A DNA stretch of 6,992 nucleotides from Oceanospirillaceae bacterium (GTDB taxonomy: Bacteria > Pseudomonadota > Gammaproteobacteria > Pseudomonadales > Balneatricaceae), in NCBI GenBank assembly GCA_003523085.1, contig DPHD01000024.1, forward strand, positions 110,303 to 117,294, given 5' to 3'. A program made the position numbers and the translations under genes. This document shows, piece after piece, positions 1 through 5,573 of the stretch. The notes under the pieces are model-generated. The model was given only the letters and a program-made list of their open reading frames with translations, was not told the DNA's origin and did not search any database. Every line of letters begins with the position of its first letter. The stretch's first letter is position 1.

Positions 1-32
1 GACGGTTTGGAGGTCAGGATGACGCTTTATGC

Positions 33-101
33 CGTCATTCCGGCGTACTACTCTCGTCATTCCGGCGTACCCACTCTCGTCATTCCGGCGTAGGCCGGAA
101 T
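33..101. repeat. REP-like palindromic repeat with two extra tandem left-arm copies
   Basis: The 15-base core CGTCATTCCGGCGTA occurs at 33-47, 55-69 and 78-92, with a period of 22-23 bases. Copies two and three are identical over 20 bases (50-69 and 73-92). Only the last copy is completed by its right arm: ATTCCGGC (82-89), loop GTAG (90-93), GCCGGAAT (94-101), a perfect 8-bp stem. Just before, ATGACG (19-24) is inverted relative to CGTCAT (33-38), so another unit in the opposite orientation may begin outside the window. I know similar GTCATTCCGGCG...GCCGGAAT elements as dispersed intergenic repeats in proteobacteria. Neither strand has a T-run after the stem, so it is not a canonical terminator for yhbY, though it could protect that transcript's 3' end. 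Confidence 0.7.
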
Positions 102-121
102 CCCAGCATGGCGCCTGCAAA

Positions 122-424
122 CTAGCGCTCTAGGTTAGACTTCTTAGGGTCGGCATCTGGGTTGTTTGCGTAAATCAAAGCCACATTACCCACCGACTGT
201 ACCAAGGTTGCACCTGTTTGTTTACACATGTCGGCCATCATGGCGTTTTTTACGTCGCGGTCACCCACCGAAAACTTCACTTTAATCAATTCGTGGTCAG
301 TTAATGCGCGGGTAATTTCTGCCATTACAGTTTCAGAAAGGCCATTTCCCGCCACTGTAACCAGTGGGTGCAGGTTGTGACCGATTGAGCGGAATTGTTT
401 TTTCTGGGATTGAGCTAATTTCAT
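122..424 (-). CDS. yhbY: YhbY, CRM-domain RNA-binding protein of 50S ribosome assembly
   Basis: The gene encodes 100 residues, essentially one CRM domain, the usual length of this family (E. coli about 97). YhbY is known to associate with pre-50S ribosomal subunits. Visible family features are the N-terminal helix MKLAQSQKKQFRSIGH, the conserved NGLSE turn (residues 27-31), DHELIKVKF (43-51) and a C-terminal VQSVGNVALIY strand (75-85). The GxxG loop reads AGNG (25-28), with Ala for the first Gly; I recall the same Ala position (AENG) in pseudomonads. The start is the ATG at 424 because family proteins begin at MKL/MPL. The reading frame is open further upstream to 556, but that stretch resembles nothing and contains the promoter. 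The Shine-Dalgarno sequence is weak. The gene is divergent from rlmE, the classical arrangement. Confidence 0.95.
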   Translation of the reverse strand: MKLAQSQKKQFRSIGHNLHPLVTVAGNGLSETVMAEITRALTDHELIKVKFSVGDRDVKNAMMADMCKQTGATLVQSVGNVALIYANNPDADPKKSNLER

Positions 425-479
425 GGGTGTCCAAAGGTAAAATGCGTGCTGAGCAGGGCGCCAAGGGCTGCGATGCTGT

Positions 480-508
480 GTTAAACTGGTTGGCATTATA
501 CCCGATGT
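480..508 (+). promoter_or_regulatory. Possible sigma-32-like promoter of rlmE-ftsH
   Basis: CCCGATGT at 501-508 matches the sigma-32 -10 consensus CCCCATnT at all but one specified position. GTTAAAC at 480-486 matches CTTGAAA at four of seven positions, with a 14-base spacer, which is within the range for this sigma factor. In E. coli the rlmE-ftsH operon is a known heat-shock operon, so such a promoter is expected. The -35 is poor, and a weak sigma-70-like alternative (TTGCGC 510-515, 17-base gap, TCGAAT 533-538) lies just downstream. Confidence 0.3.
495..500 (-). promoter_or_regulatory. Candidate -10 box of the yhbY promoter
   Basis: The minus strand reads TATAAT here, a perfect sigma-70 -10 hexamer, about 70 bases upstream of the yhbY ATG. 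No good -35 hexamer is visible 16-18 bases further upstream (AAGCGC or close shifts), and there is no TGn extension. The call therefore rests on the -10 alone and its position in the divergent spacer. Confidence 0.4.
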
Positions 509-574
509 CTTGCGCCTGCGCTTGTACGTTGATCGAATTGTAACCAACATTGACAACTATCATCAGAGATTCCC

Positions 575-1198
575 TTGGCTAGATCAAAAACCAGCAGCAA
601 TTGGCTCAAAGAACACTTTGACGACCCTTATGTTAAACAATCCCAAAAGGATGGTTATCGCTCCCGAGCCAGCTACAAGCTGCTCGAAATGAGCAAAAAA
701 GACCGCCTTATTAAACCCGGCATGACGGTGGTGGATTTGGGAGCGGCACCTGGAGGCTGGACCCAAGTGGCTATGCAGCTGGTGGGTGAAGAAGGCACCG
801 TGGTGGCGTCGGATATTTTGGCCATGGATTCCATTGCCGATGTCACCTTTGTGCAAGGCGATTTTACCGAGCAAGCGGTTTACGATCAAATCGTTGCCGC
901 CCTAGGCGACCAAAAAGCAGACCTTGTAATTTCTGATATGGCCCCCAATATGAGTGGTAACCCTGCTATTGATCAGCCAAAATCGATGTACTTGGTGGAA
1001 TTGGCTTTAGATATGGCCCGTAGCGTATTGAAACCCGGCGGTACCTTTGTTGCTAAGGTGTTTCAGGGCGAAGGATTTGACGATTTATTAAAAGACACCC
1101 GTACCAGCTTCACTAATGTACGGTCACGTAAACCCGATGCTTCACGCGGTCGTTCGCGGGAAGTTTATCAATTGGCCACCGGTTTTAAAGGGCAATAA
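575..1198 (+). CDS. rlmE: RlmE (RrmJ/FtsJ), 23S rRNA 2'-O-ribose U2552 methyltransferase
   Basis: A cytoplasmic SAM-dependent methyltransferase that modifies the 23S rRNA A-loop uridine (U2552 in E. coli) late in 50S assembly. The 207 residues match the family length (E. coli 209). The SAM-binding motif DLGAAPGGW is at residues 54-62. The K-D-K-E catalytic tetrad is intact: K35 in YKLLEM, D121 in ISDMAPN, K161 in AKVFQG and E196 in SREVYQL. The N-terminal SSNWLKEHFDDPYV aligns with E. coli SSRWLQEHFSDKYV. The start is a TTG. An in-frame TGA lies at 551-553, no ATG or GTG lies between, and the first in-frame ATG would remove K35, so TTG is effectively forced. The Shine-Dalgarno sequence is poor, at best GAGA, which together with TTG suggests low translation. 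It is followed by ftsH after 54 bases, as in E. coli. Confidence 0.97.
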   Translation: MARSKTSSNWLKEHFDDPYVKQSQKDGYRSRASYKLLEMSKKDRLIKPGMTVVDLGAAPGGWTQVAMQLVGEEGTVVASDILAMDSIADVTFVQGDFTEQAVYDQIVAALGDQKADLVISDMAPNMSGNPAIDQPKSMYLVELALDMARSVLKPGGTFVAKVFQGEGFDDLLKDTRTSFTNVRSRKPDASRGRSREVYQLATGFKGQ

Positions 1199-1209
1199 AT
1201 ATTGCCCTT
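1188..1209 (+). other. Perfect 9-bp hairpin straddling the rlmE stop codon
   Basis: AAGGGCAAT (1188-1196) and ATTGCCCTT (1201-1209) are perfectly complementary around the loop AAAT (1197-1200). The rlmE TAA (1196-1198) lies at the stem-loop boundary. No T-run follows on either strand, so it is not a typical intrinsic terminator. It could act as a 3' stabiliser or processing structure between rlmE and ftsH. The function is inference only. Confidence 0.55.
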
Positions 1210-1239
1210 AATATTGGCGCCAGCCTCGGCTAGAGGATT

Positions 1240-1244
1240 AGGAG
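1240..1244 (+). promoter_or_regulatory. Ribosome binding site that selects the TTG start of ftsH
   Basis: AGGAG lies 8 bases before the TTG at 1253 and 17 bases before the next in-frame ATG at 1262. Normal Shine-Dalgarno spacing therefore favours TTG. The resulting N-terminus MNNMTKNL also matches the Pseudomonas FtsH start MNDMAKNL as I recall it. Confidence 0.7.
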
Positions 1245-1252
1245 TTTAGCAC

Positions 1253-3223
1253 TTGAACAACATGACAAAAAATTTGGTTTTATGGCTCATCATTGCAGCA
1301 GTGCTGCTCACGGTGTTTAACAACTTTAGCCAAGAAGCTGCCCCCAATCGGGTGAGTTATTCCGATTTTGTGCATGCAGTACAGCGTGACCAAGTTAAAG
1401 ACATCGAAGTGGACGGCATTATTATTACCGGTACCTACGGTAATGGTACTGAGTTTGAAGTGGTGCGGCCGGCCCTTTCCGACCCCAAGCTGGTGGATGA
1501 CTTAATTACCCATCAGGTTGGCATTGTAGGTAAACAGCCAGAACAACAAAGCATTTGGGTGCAATTGCTGGTGGCCAGCGCGCCGATCCTCATTATTATT
1601 GTGGTGTTCATGTTCTTCATGCGTCAAATGCAAGGTGGCGCAGGTGGCAAGGGCGGCCCTATGTCGTTTGGCAAGAGCAAAGCGCGCTTGATGAGCGAAG
1701 ATCAAATTAAAACCACCTTTGCCGACGTGGCAGGTATAGAAGAAGCCAAAGAAGACGTCGAAGAGTTGGTAGAGTTTTTACGTGACCCCGGTAAGTTTCA
1801 GCGTTTAGGTGGTTATATTCCCCGCGGCGTATTGATGTCTGGCTCACCAGGTACGGGTAAAACCTTATTGGCTAAAGCCATTGCCGGTGAAGCCAAGGTG
1901 CCCTTCTTTAGTATTTCTGGTTCCGATTTTGTAGAGATGTTTGTCGGTGTGGGTGCATCACGTGTACGTGACATGTTTGAGCAAGCTAAAAAACAAGCCC
2001 CCTGTATTATTTTCATCGACGAAATCGATGCCGTAGGCCGCCATCGTGGTGCCGGTATGGGTGGTGGTAACGACGAGCGTGAGCAAACCCTAAACCAGTT
2101 GTTGGTGGAAATGGATGGTTTTGAAGGTAACGAAGGCATTATTGTTATTGCCGCTACCAACCGCCCAGACGTACTTGATAACGCCTTATTGCGTCCAGGT
2201 CGCTTTGACCGTCAAGTCAATGTGCCATTGCCAGATATCCGAGGCCGCGAACAAATTCTTAATGTGCACCTTAAAAAGGTGCCTTTAGGTGACGGCGTAG
2301 TGCCAAAACTGATTGCCCGCGGTACACCAGGGTTCTCGGGTGCCGATTTGGCCAACTTGGTGAACGAAGCAGCTTTATTTACCGCGCGATTGAATAAGCG
2401 CACTGTGGGTATGGACGAGCTAGAAAAAGCTAAAGATAAAATCATGATGGGTGCAGAGCGTAAATCCATGGTGATGCTGCCTCAAGAAAAGCTCAACACC
2501 GCTTTCCATGAAGCCGGCCATGCGATTGTAGGCCGTTTAGTGCCAGACCATGATCCAGTGTACAAGGTCACCATTATTCCCCGTGGTCGTGCTTTGGGCG
2601 TCACTATGTTCCTCCCCGAACAAGACCGTTATAGCTTGTCTCGCCAAGGTATTTTGAGCCAAATATGCAGTCTCTATGGTGGCCGTATTGCAGAAGAAAT
2701 GACCCTGGGTAAAGACGGTGTAACCACCGGTGCATCTAACGATATCCAGCGTGCAACACAGCTAGCACGCAATATGGTTACTAAATGGGGCTTGTCCGAA
2801 AAGCTAGGGCCATTGTTATATGAATCAGAAGATTCTGATCCGTTTAGCGGCGCTCCAGGCAAAGGCCCTAAAGGCTTTTCCGATGAGACTACGGCGGCTA
2901 TAGACGCGGAAATTAAAGATATTATTGAAGATTGTTACCAGCGTGCGCATACCATTTTGCACGATAATCGTGACATTCTAGATGCCATGGCGGCGGCCTT
3001 GATGAAGTATGAAACTATTGATTCTAGCCAGCTTGATGAGCTGCTTGCACGTAAAGAAGTATCGGCCCCTGAAGGCTGGGATGAGCAAGAACGCAATAGC
3101 AGCGATGTAGACGGTGACGACAATGCCAGCGCCGAATCATCACAAGACCAAGCCACCGTTGCCGAGGCTGATCTTGATGCCAACAACGGTGACGTGCCTG
3201 GTGCGGACGAAGCACCAAGCTAA
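1253..3223 (+). CDS. ftsH: FtsH, membrane-anchored ATP-dependent zinc metalloprotease
   Basis: An inner-membrane AAA+ protease that forms hexamers and degrades misfolded membrane proteins and regulators; sigma-32 and LpxC are known E. coli substrates. It has 656 residues (E. coli about 645). Order: transmembrane segment ~7-24, periplasmic domain ~25-103, second transmembrane segment ~104-123, AAA+ domain with Walker A GSPGTGKT (197-204; Ser where E. coli has Pro), pore motif MFVGVG (229-234, F230), Walker B IIFIDE (252-257) and the second region of homology ATNRPDVLD...RPGRFDR with arginine fingers R314 and R317. The zinc site is HEAGH (419-423) with third ligand D497 in TTGASND. The tail 611-656 is strongly acidic, 14 Asp/Glu against one Arg, and is probably disordered. 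All catalytic residues are intact. Start is TTG, chosen by Shine-Dalgarno spacing. Its stop codon abuts the folP start. Confidence 0.98.
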   Translation: MNNMTKNLVLWLIIAAVLLTVFNNFSQEAAPNRVSYSDFVHAVQRDQVKDIEVDGIIITGTYGNGTEFEVVRPALSDPKLVDDLITHQVGIVGKQPEQQSIWVQLLVASAPILIIIVVFMFFMRQMQGGAGGKGGPMSFGKSKARLMSEDQIKTTFADVAGIEEAKEDVEELVEFLRDPGKFQRLGGYIPRGVLMSGSPGTGKTLLAKAIAGEAKVPFFSISGSDFVEMFVGVGASRVRDMFEQAKKQAPCIIFIDEIDAVGRHRGAGMGGGNDEREQTLNQLLVEMDGFEGNEGIIVIAATNRPDVLDNALLRPGRFDRQVNVPLPDIRGREQILNVHLKKVPLGDGVVPKLIARGTPGFSGADLANLVNEAALFTARLNKRTVGMDELEKAKDKIMMGAERKSMVMLPQEKLNTAFHEAGHAIVGRLVPDHDPVYKVTIIPRGRALGVTMFLPEQDRYSLSRQGILSQICSLYGGRIAEEMTLGKDGVTTGASNDIQRATQLARNMVTKWGLSEKLGPLLYESEDSDPFSGAPGKGPKGFSDETTAAIDAEIKDIIEDCYQRAHTILHDNRDILDAMAAALMKYETIDSSQLDELLARKEVSAPEGWDEQERNSSDVDGDDNASAESSQDQATVAEADLDANNGDVPGADEAPS

Positions 3224-4063
3224 ATGCAGTTTGCGTCGCAATGGCTCGATTTGAGCGAGCCCCATGTCATGGGTGTGGTTAATGTCACACCCGACTCCTT
3301 CTCCGATGGCGGCAGTTTATTTGCCAGCCAGTCTTTGTGCCTAGATGCGGCCATGGTTCGAGCTCGAACCATGGTGGCAGAAGGCGCTAGCTTCCTCGAT
3401 ATTGGTGGTGAATCCACCCGCCCGGGCGCTGAACCCGTGTCGGCACAGCAAGAACTCGACCGTGTTATTCCTGTTATTGAAGCCATAAAAGCCTCCCTTG
3501 ATGTGGTGGTGTCCGTCGACACTAGCACTCCACAAGTGATGCTGGAGGCAGCTGCAGCGGGGGCTGGGTTGATTAACGACGTGCGGGCCCTAGGCCGTCC
3601 GGGTGCGCTGTCTGCCGCCGCATCTACGGCTTTACCTGTGTGTCTTATGCACATGCAGGGCGATCCCAAAACCATGCAAGATAACCCAGTCTACGAGTCG
3701 GTGGTGCATGACATAGGCGACTACTTTAAGCAACGGGTTAGCGAATGTGAACAGGCGGGCATTGCAGCACACAAAATATTACTGGATCCAGGATTTGGGT
3801 TTGGCAAAAGCTTGGCGCATAATCTACAATTGTTGCAGCAGTTGCAAACCTTAGCCAATAGAGGCTTGCCCTTGTTGGTGGGCATGTCACGCAAGAGTAT
3901 GATTGGCAATGTGCTTAACCGGCCAGTTGACGAGCGTTTACACGGTGGCCTTGCGGTCGCGGTGATGGCTTACGAGCGTGGCGCCCATATCATGCGGGTG
4001 CACGACGTTGGCCCTACGGTAGACGCATTGCGCATGGCCCATGCGGTCATACACAGCATCTAA
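3224..4063 (+). CDS. folP: Dihydropteroate synthase (FolP)
   Basis: Cytoplasmic TIM-barrel enzyme that condenses 6-hydroxymethyl-dihydropterin diphosphate with p-aminobenzoate to give 7,8-dihydropteroate in folate synthesis; it is the sulfonamide target. The 279 residues match the family (E. coli 282). Motifs in order: NVTPDSFSDGG (20-30), GGESTRPG (61-68, R66), SVDTSTP (97-103, D99), LIND (116-119, N118), LMHMQGDPKTMQ (141-152), LLDPGFGFGK (186-195), MSRKSMIG (221-228, K224) and RVHD (258-261). F26 and the Pro of STRPG, sites where substitutions give sulfonamide resistance in other bacteria, are wild type, so nothing suggests resistance. The ATG directly follows the ftsH TAA with no gap and no clear Shine-Dalgarno sequence, which implies translational coupling to ftsH. 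A 24-bp palindrome lies in codons for residues ~43-50. Confidence 0.97.
   Translation: MQFASQWLDLSEPHVMGVVNVTPDSFSDGGSLFASQSLCLDAAMVRARTMVAEGASFLDIGGESTRPGAEPVSAQQELDRVIPVIEAIKASLDVVVSVDTSTPQVMLEAAAAGAGLINDVRALGRPGALSAAASTALPVCLMHMQGDPKTMQDNPVYESVVHDIGDYFKQRVSECEQAGIAAHKILLDPGFGFGKSLAHNLQLLQQLQTLANRGLPLLVGMSRKSMIGNVLNRPVDERLHGGLAVAVMAYERGAHIMRVHDVGPTVDALRMAHAVIHSI
3351..3374. repeat. 24-bp perfect palindrome inside folP
   Basis: Bases 3351-3362 read CCATGGTTCGAG, and 3363-3374 are their exact reverse complement, with no loop bases. The palindrome encodes MVRARTMV with flanking partial codons, in a helix where homologues are variable. Symmetry stops at G3350/T3375. As RNA it could form a hairpin; as DNA it is a dyad that a dimeric protein could bind. 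No function is established. Confidence 0.9.
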
Positions 4064-4082
4064 AATTGCACGGTTAAAATAC

Positions 4083-4117
4083 TGTACTAGGAAAGTACAT
4101 ACAGAAGAACAAAGGAG
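4083..4117 (+). promoter_or_regulatory. glmM leader: small hairpin and strong Shine-Dalgarno sequence
   Basis: TGTACT (4083-4088) pairs with AGTACA (4094-4099) around the loop AGGAA. An alternative pairing is CTGTA (4082-4086) with TACAG (4100-4104). AAGGAG at 4112-4117 lies 6 bases before the glmM ATG, the strongest Shine-Dalgarno sequence in the window. The AGGA in the hairpin loop is a Shine-Dalgarno look-alike. I see no convincing promoter in this 60-base gap, so glmM is probably read from upstream. Confidence 0.45.
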
Positions 4118-4123
4118 CGCAGT

Positions 4124-5455
4124 ATGAAATATTTTGGTACCGACGGTATTCGCGGTTGTTGTGGTGAATACCCCATTACACCAGATTTTATGCTCAAGTT
4201 AGGCTGGGCCGTTGGCAAAGTATTTTCTGAGTCTGGTCGCAGCAAAATACTGATTGGCAAAGACACCCGCATTTCGGGCTACATGTTCGAATCGGCCCTG
4301 CAGGCTGGATTATCGGCAGCGGGTGTTGATGTGCGCTTGTTGGGCCCCATGCCTACCCCAGCGGTGGCCTACCTTACCCGTACTTTTCATGCCGAAGCTG
4401 GCATTGTGATTAGTGCTTCTCACAATGGCTACCAAGATAACGGCATTAAATTTTTCTCCGCTAACGGCACTAAATTGGCCGATTCTGTAGAAGCTGCTAT
4501 CGAAGATAAATTACAAGAAGCCATGCAATGTGTGGCGCCAGAAGAATTAGGCCGTGCGCGACGCATCGAAGATGCCGCAGGCCGTTATATCGAATTTTGT
4601 AAAGGCACCGTGGGTCCCCATACCAACTTAAAGGGTATGAAGATTGTATTGGATTGCGCCCATGGCGCGACCTATCATATCGCGCCTAATGTTTTGCACG
4701 AGCTCGGTGCCGACGTCAATAGCATTGGTATTGATCCCGATGGTCTCAACATCAACCAAGACTGTGGCTCAACCTCTATTGCTATGCTGCGAAAAGTGGT
4801 GCGTTTGCAAGAGGCAGATTTGGGTATTGCCCTAGATGGCGATGGTGATCGCGTGATCATGGTTGATCATATGGGTGAAGAAGTCGATGGTGATGAACTG
4901 ATGTTTATCATTGCTGCCCACCAGCAGCGTAATGGCCAGTTGGAAGGCGGGGTTGTGGGTACACAAATGAGTAATTTGGGTATGGAGTTAGGCCTTAAAG
5001 ATTTAGGCATCGACTTTGTGCGCGCCAAAGTGGGCGACCGCTATGTAATGCAAATGCTCAAAGAAAAAGGCTGGTTGTTAGGTGGAGAATCATCCGGCCA
5101 TTTGATTTGTCGCAACCTCACCACCACCGGTGATGGCATTGTCGCAGCCCTGCAGGTGTTGCAAGCTATGCAGTCGAGCCGCAAAACCCTGCACGAGTTA
5201 AAATCCCAGATGCAAAAAATGCCACAAAAGTTGATTAATCTACGTTTTGGCAATCGCGTCAACTTATCCGAATACCCAGCTATTGATACCTATGTGGATG
5301 CCATAGAAAAACGTATGGAAGGCCGAGGTCGGGTGTTGTTGCGGCCATCGGGCACCGAGCCTGTGGTTAGGGTCATGGTAGAAGGCGAGAACGCAGACCT
5401 CGTGAATCAGTATGCCCAAGAGCTGGCGCACGACGTGAAACAGGTGATCAGTTAA
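4124..5455 (+). CDS. glmM: Phosphoglucosamine mutase (GlmM)
   Basis: Cytoplasmic enzyme that interconverts glucosamine-6-phosphate and glucosamine-1-phosphate, the step before GlmU in UDP-GlcNAc synthesis for peptidoglycan and lipopolysaccharide. The 443 residues match the family (E. coli 445). It opens with KYFGTDGIRG (2-11). The phosphoserine loop is ISASHN (96-101), with S99 corresponding to E. coli S102. The Mg-binding loop is DGDGDR (238-243), the sugar-specificity loop GESSGH (321-326), and the C-terminal phosphate-binding loop RPSGTEP (407-413). One oddity is that the active-site loop reads SASHNGYQDNG, where E. coli and most relatives I recall have SASHNP; Gly replaces a well-conserved Pro two residues after the conserved His. 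The catalytic residues are unaffected. It ends in tandem in-frame stops TAATAA. No terminator follows. Confidence 0.97.
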   Translation: MKYFGTDGIRGCCGEYPITPDFMLKLGWAVGKVFSESGRSKILIGKDTRISGYMFESALQAGLSAAGVDVRLLGPMPTPAVAYLTRTFHAEAGIVISASHNGYQDNGIKFFSANGTKLADSVEAAIEDKLQEAMQCVAPEELGRARRIEDAAGRYIEFCKGTVGPHTNLKGMKIVLDCAHGATYHIAPNVLHELGADVNSIGIDPDGLNINQDCGSTSIAMLRKVVRLQEADLGIALDGDGDRVIMVDHMGEEVDGDELMFIIAAHQQRNGQLEGGVVGTQMSNLGMELGLKDLGIDFVRAKVGDRYVMQMLKEKGWLLGGESSGHLICRNLTTTGDGIVAALQVLQAMQSSRKTLHELKSQMQKMPQKLINLRFGNRVNLSEYPAIDTYVDAIEKRMEGRGRVLLRPSGTEPVVRVMVEGENADLVNQYAQELAHDVKQVIS

Positions 5456-5486
5456 TAAATTTGATTCAATTGAGTGCCAAAACTAG

Positions 5487-5553
5487 TGAATACCTTGTTT
5501 AGCACCGCTAATTTGAGTATTATGGCGCGCTTAAATTGAATACCCTTGGTTTA
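5487..5553. repeat. Pair of imperfect direct repeats bracketing the tpiA promoter
   Basis: TGAATACCTTGTTTA (5487-5501) recurs as TGAATACCCTTGGTTTA (5537-5553), identical except for one extra C and one extra G. The starts are exactly 50 bases apart. The first copy overlaps the candidate -35; the second lies just after the predicted transcription start. This could be a pair of operator sites, but I do not recognise the motif as that of a known regulator. Confidence 0.6.
5495..5523 (+). promoter_or_regulatory. Candidate sigma-70 promoter of tpiA-secG
   Basis: TTGTTT (5495-5500), a 17-base spacer and TATTAT (5518-5523, five of six matches to TATAAT) form a plausible promoter. Transcription would start near 5530, about 45 bases before tpiA. 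The -35 keeps only the TTG of TTGACA. It lies in the largest gap of the gene run, a sensible place for a separate tpiA promoter. Read-through from glmM is also likely because no terminator is visible. Confidence 0.45.
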
Positions 5554-5573
5554 TCCACGACGTAGGTGAAGGC

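Noticed and set aside
33..92. CRISPR-like array of three repeats
   Set aside because: The repeats are 15-20 bases with gaps of only about 3-8 bases, the gaps are not spacer-sized, and the last copy completes a REP-type hairpin.
82..101. Intrinsic terminator for yhbY
   Set aside because: The 8-bp stem is good, but no T-run follows on the minus strand.
425..556. N-terminal extension of YhbY from the upstream ATG at 556
   Set aside because: The family begins at MKL, the extension resembles no protein, and it would cover the yhbY promoter region.
510..692. A 60-residue rightward frame overlapping the start of rlmE
   Set aside because: It runs in another frame over the conserved RlmE N-terminus, has no recognisable similarity and no ribosome binding site.
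1813..2160. Long antisense frames within ftsH and folP (for example 1813-2160 and 3220-3675, minus)
   Set aside because: They oppose strongly conserved genes, have low-complexity composition and no recognisable domains; the folP one partly mirrors the palindrome.
3284..3424. Sulfonamide-resistant or acquired (sul-type) dihydropteroate synthase
   Set aside because: The sequence is a chromosomal FolP in conserved synteny, with wild-type residues at the NVTPDSFSDGG and STRPG motifs.
4066..4094. A promoter in front of glmM (TTGCAC at 4066-4071 or TAAAAT at 4075-4080)
   Set aside because: No correctly spaced partner hexamer accompanies either element.
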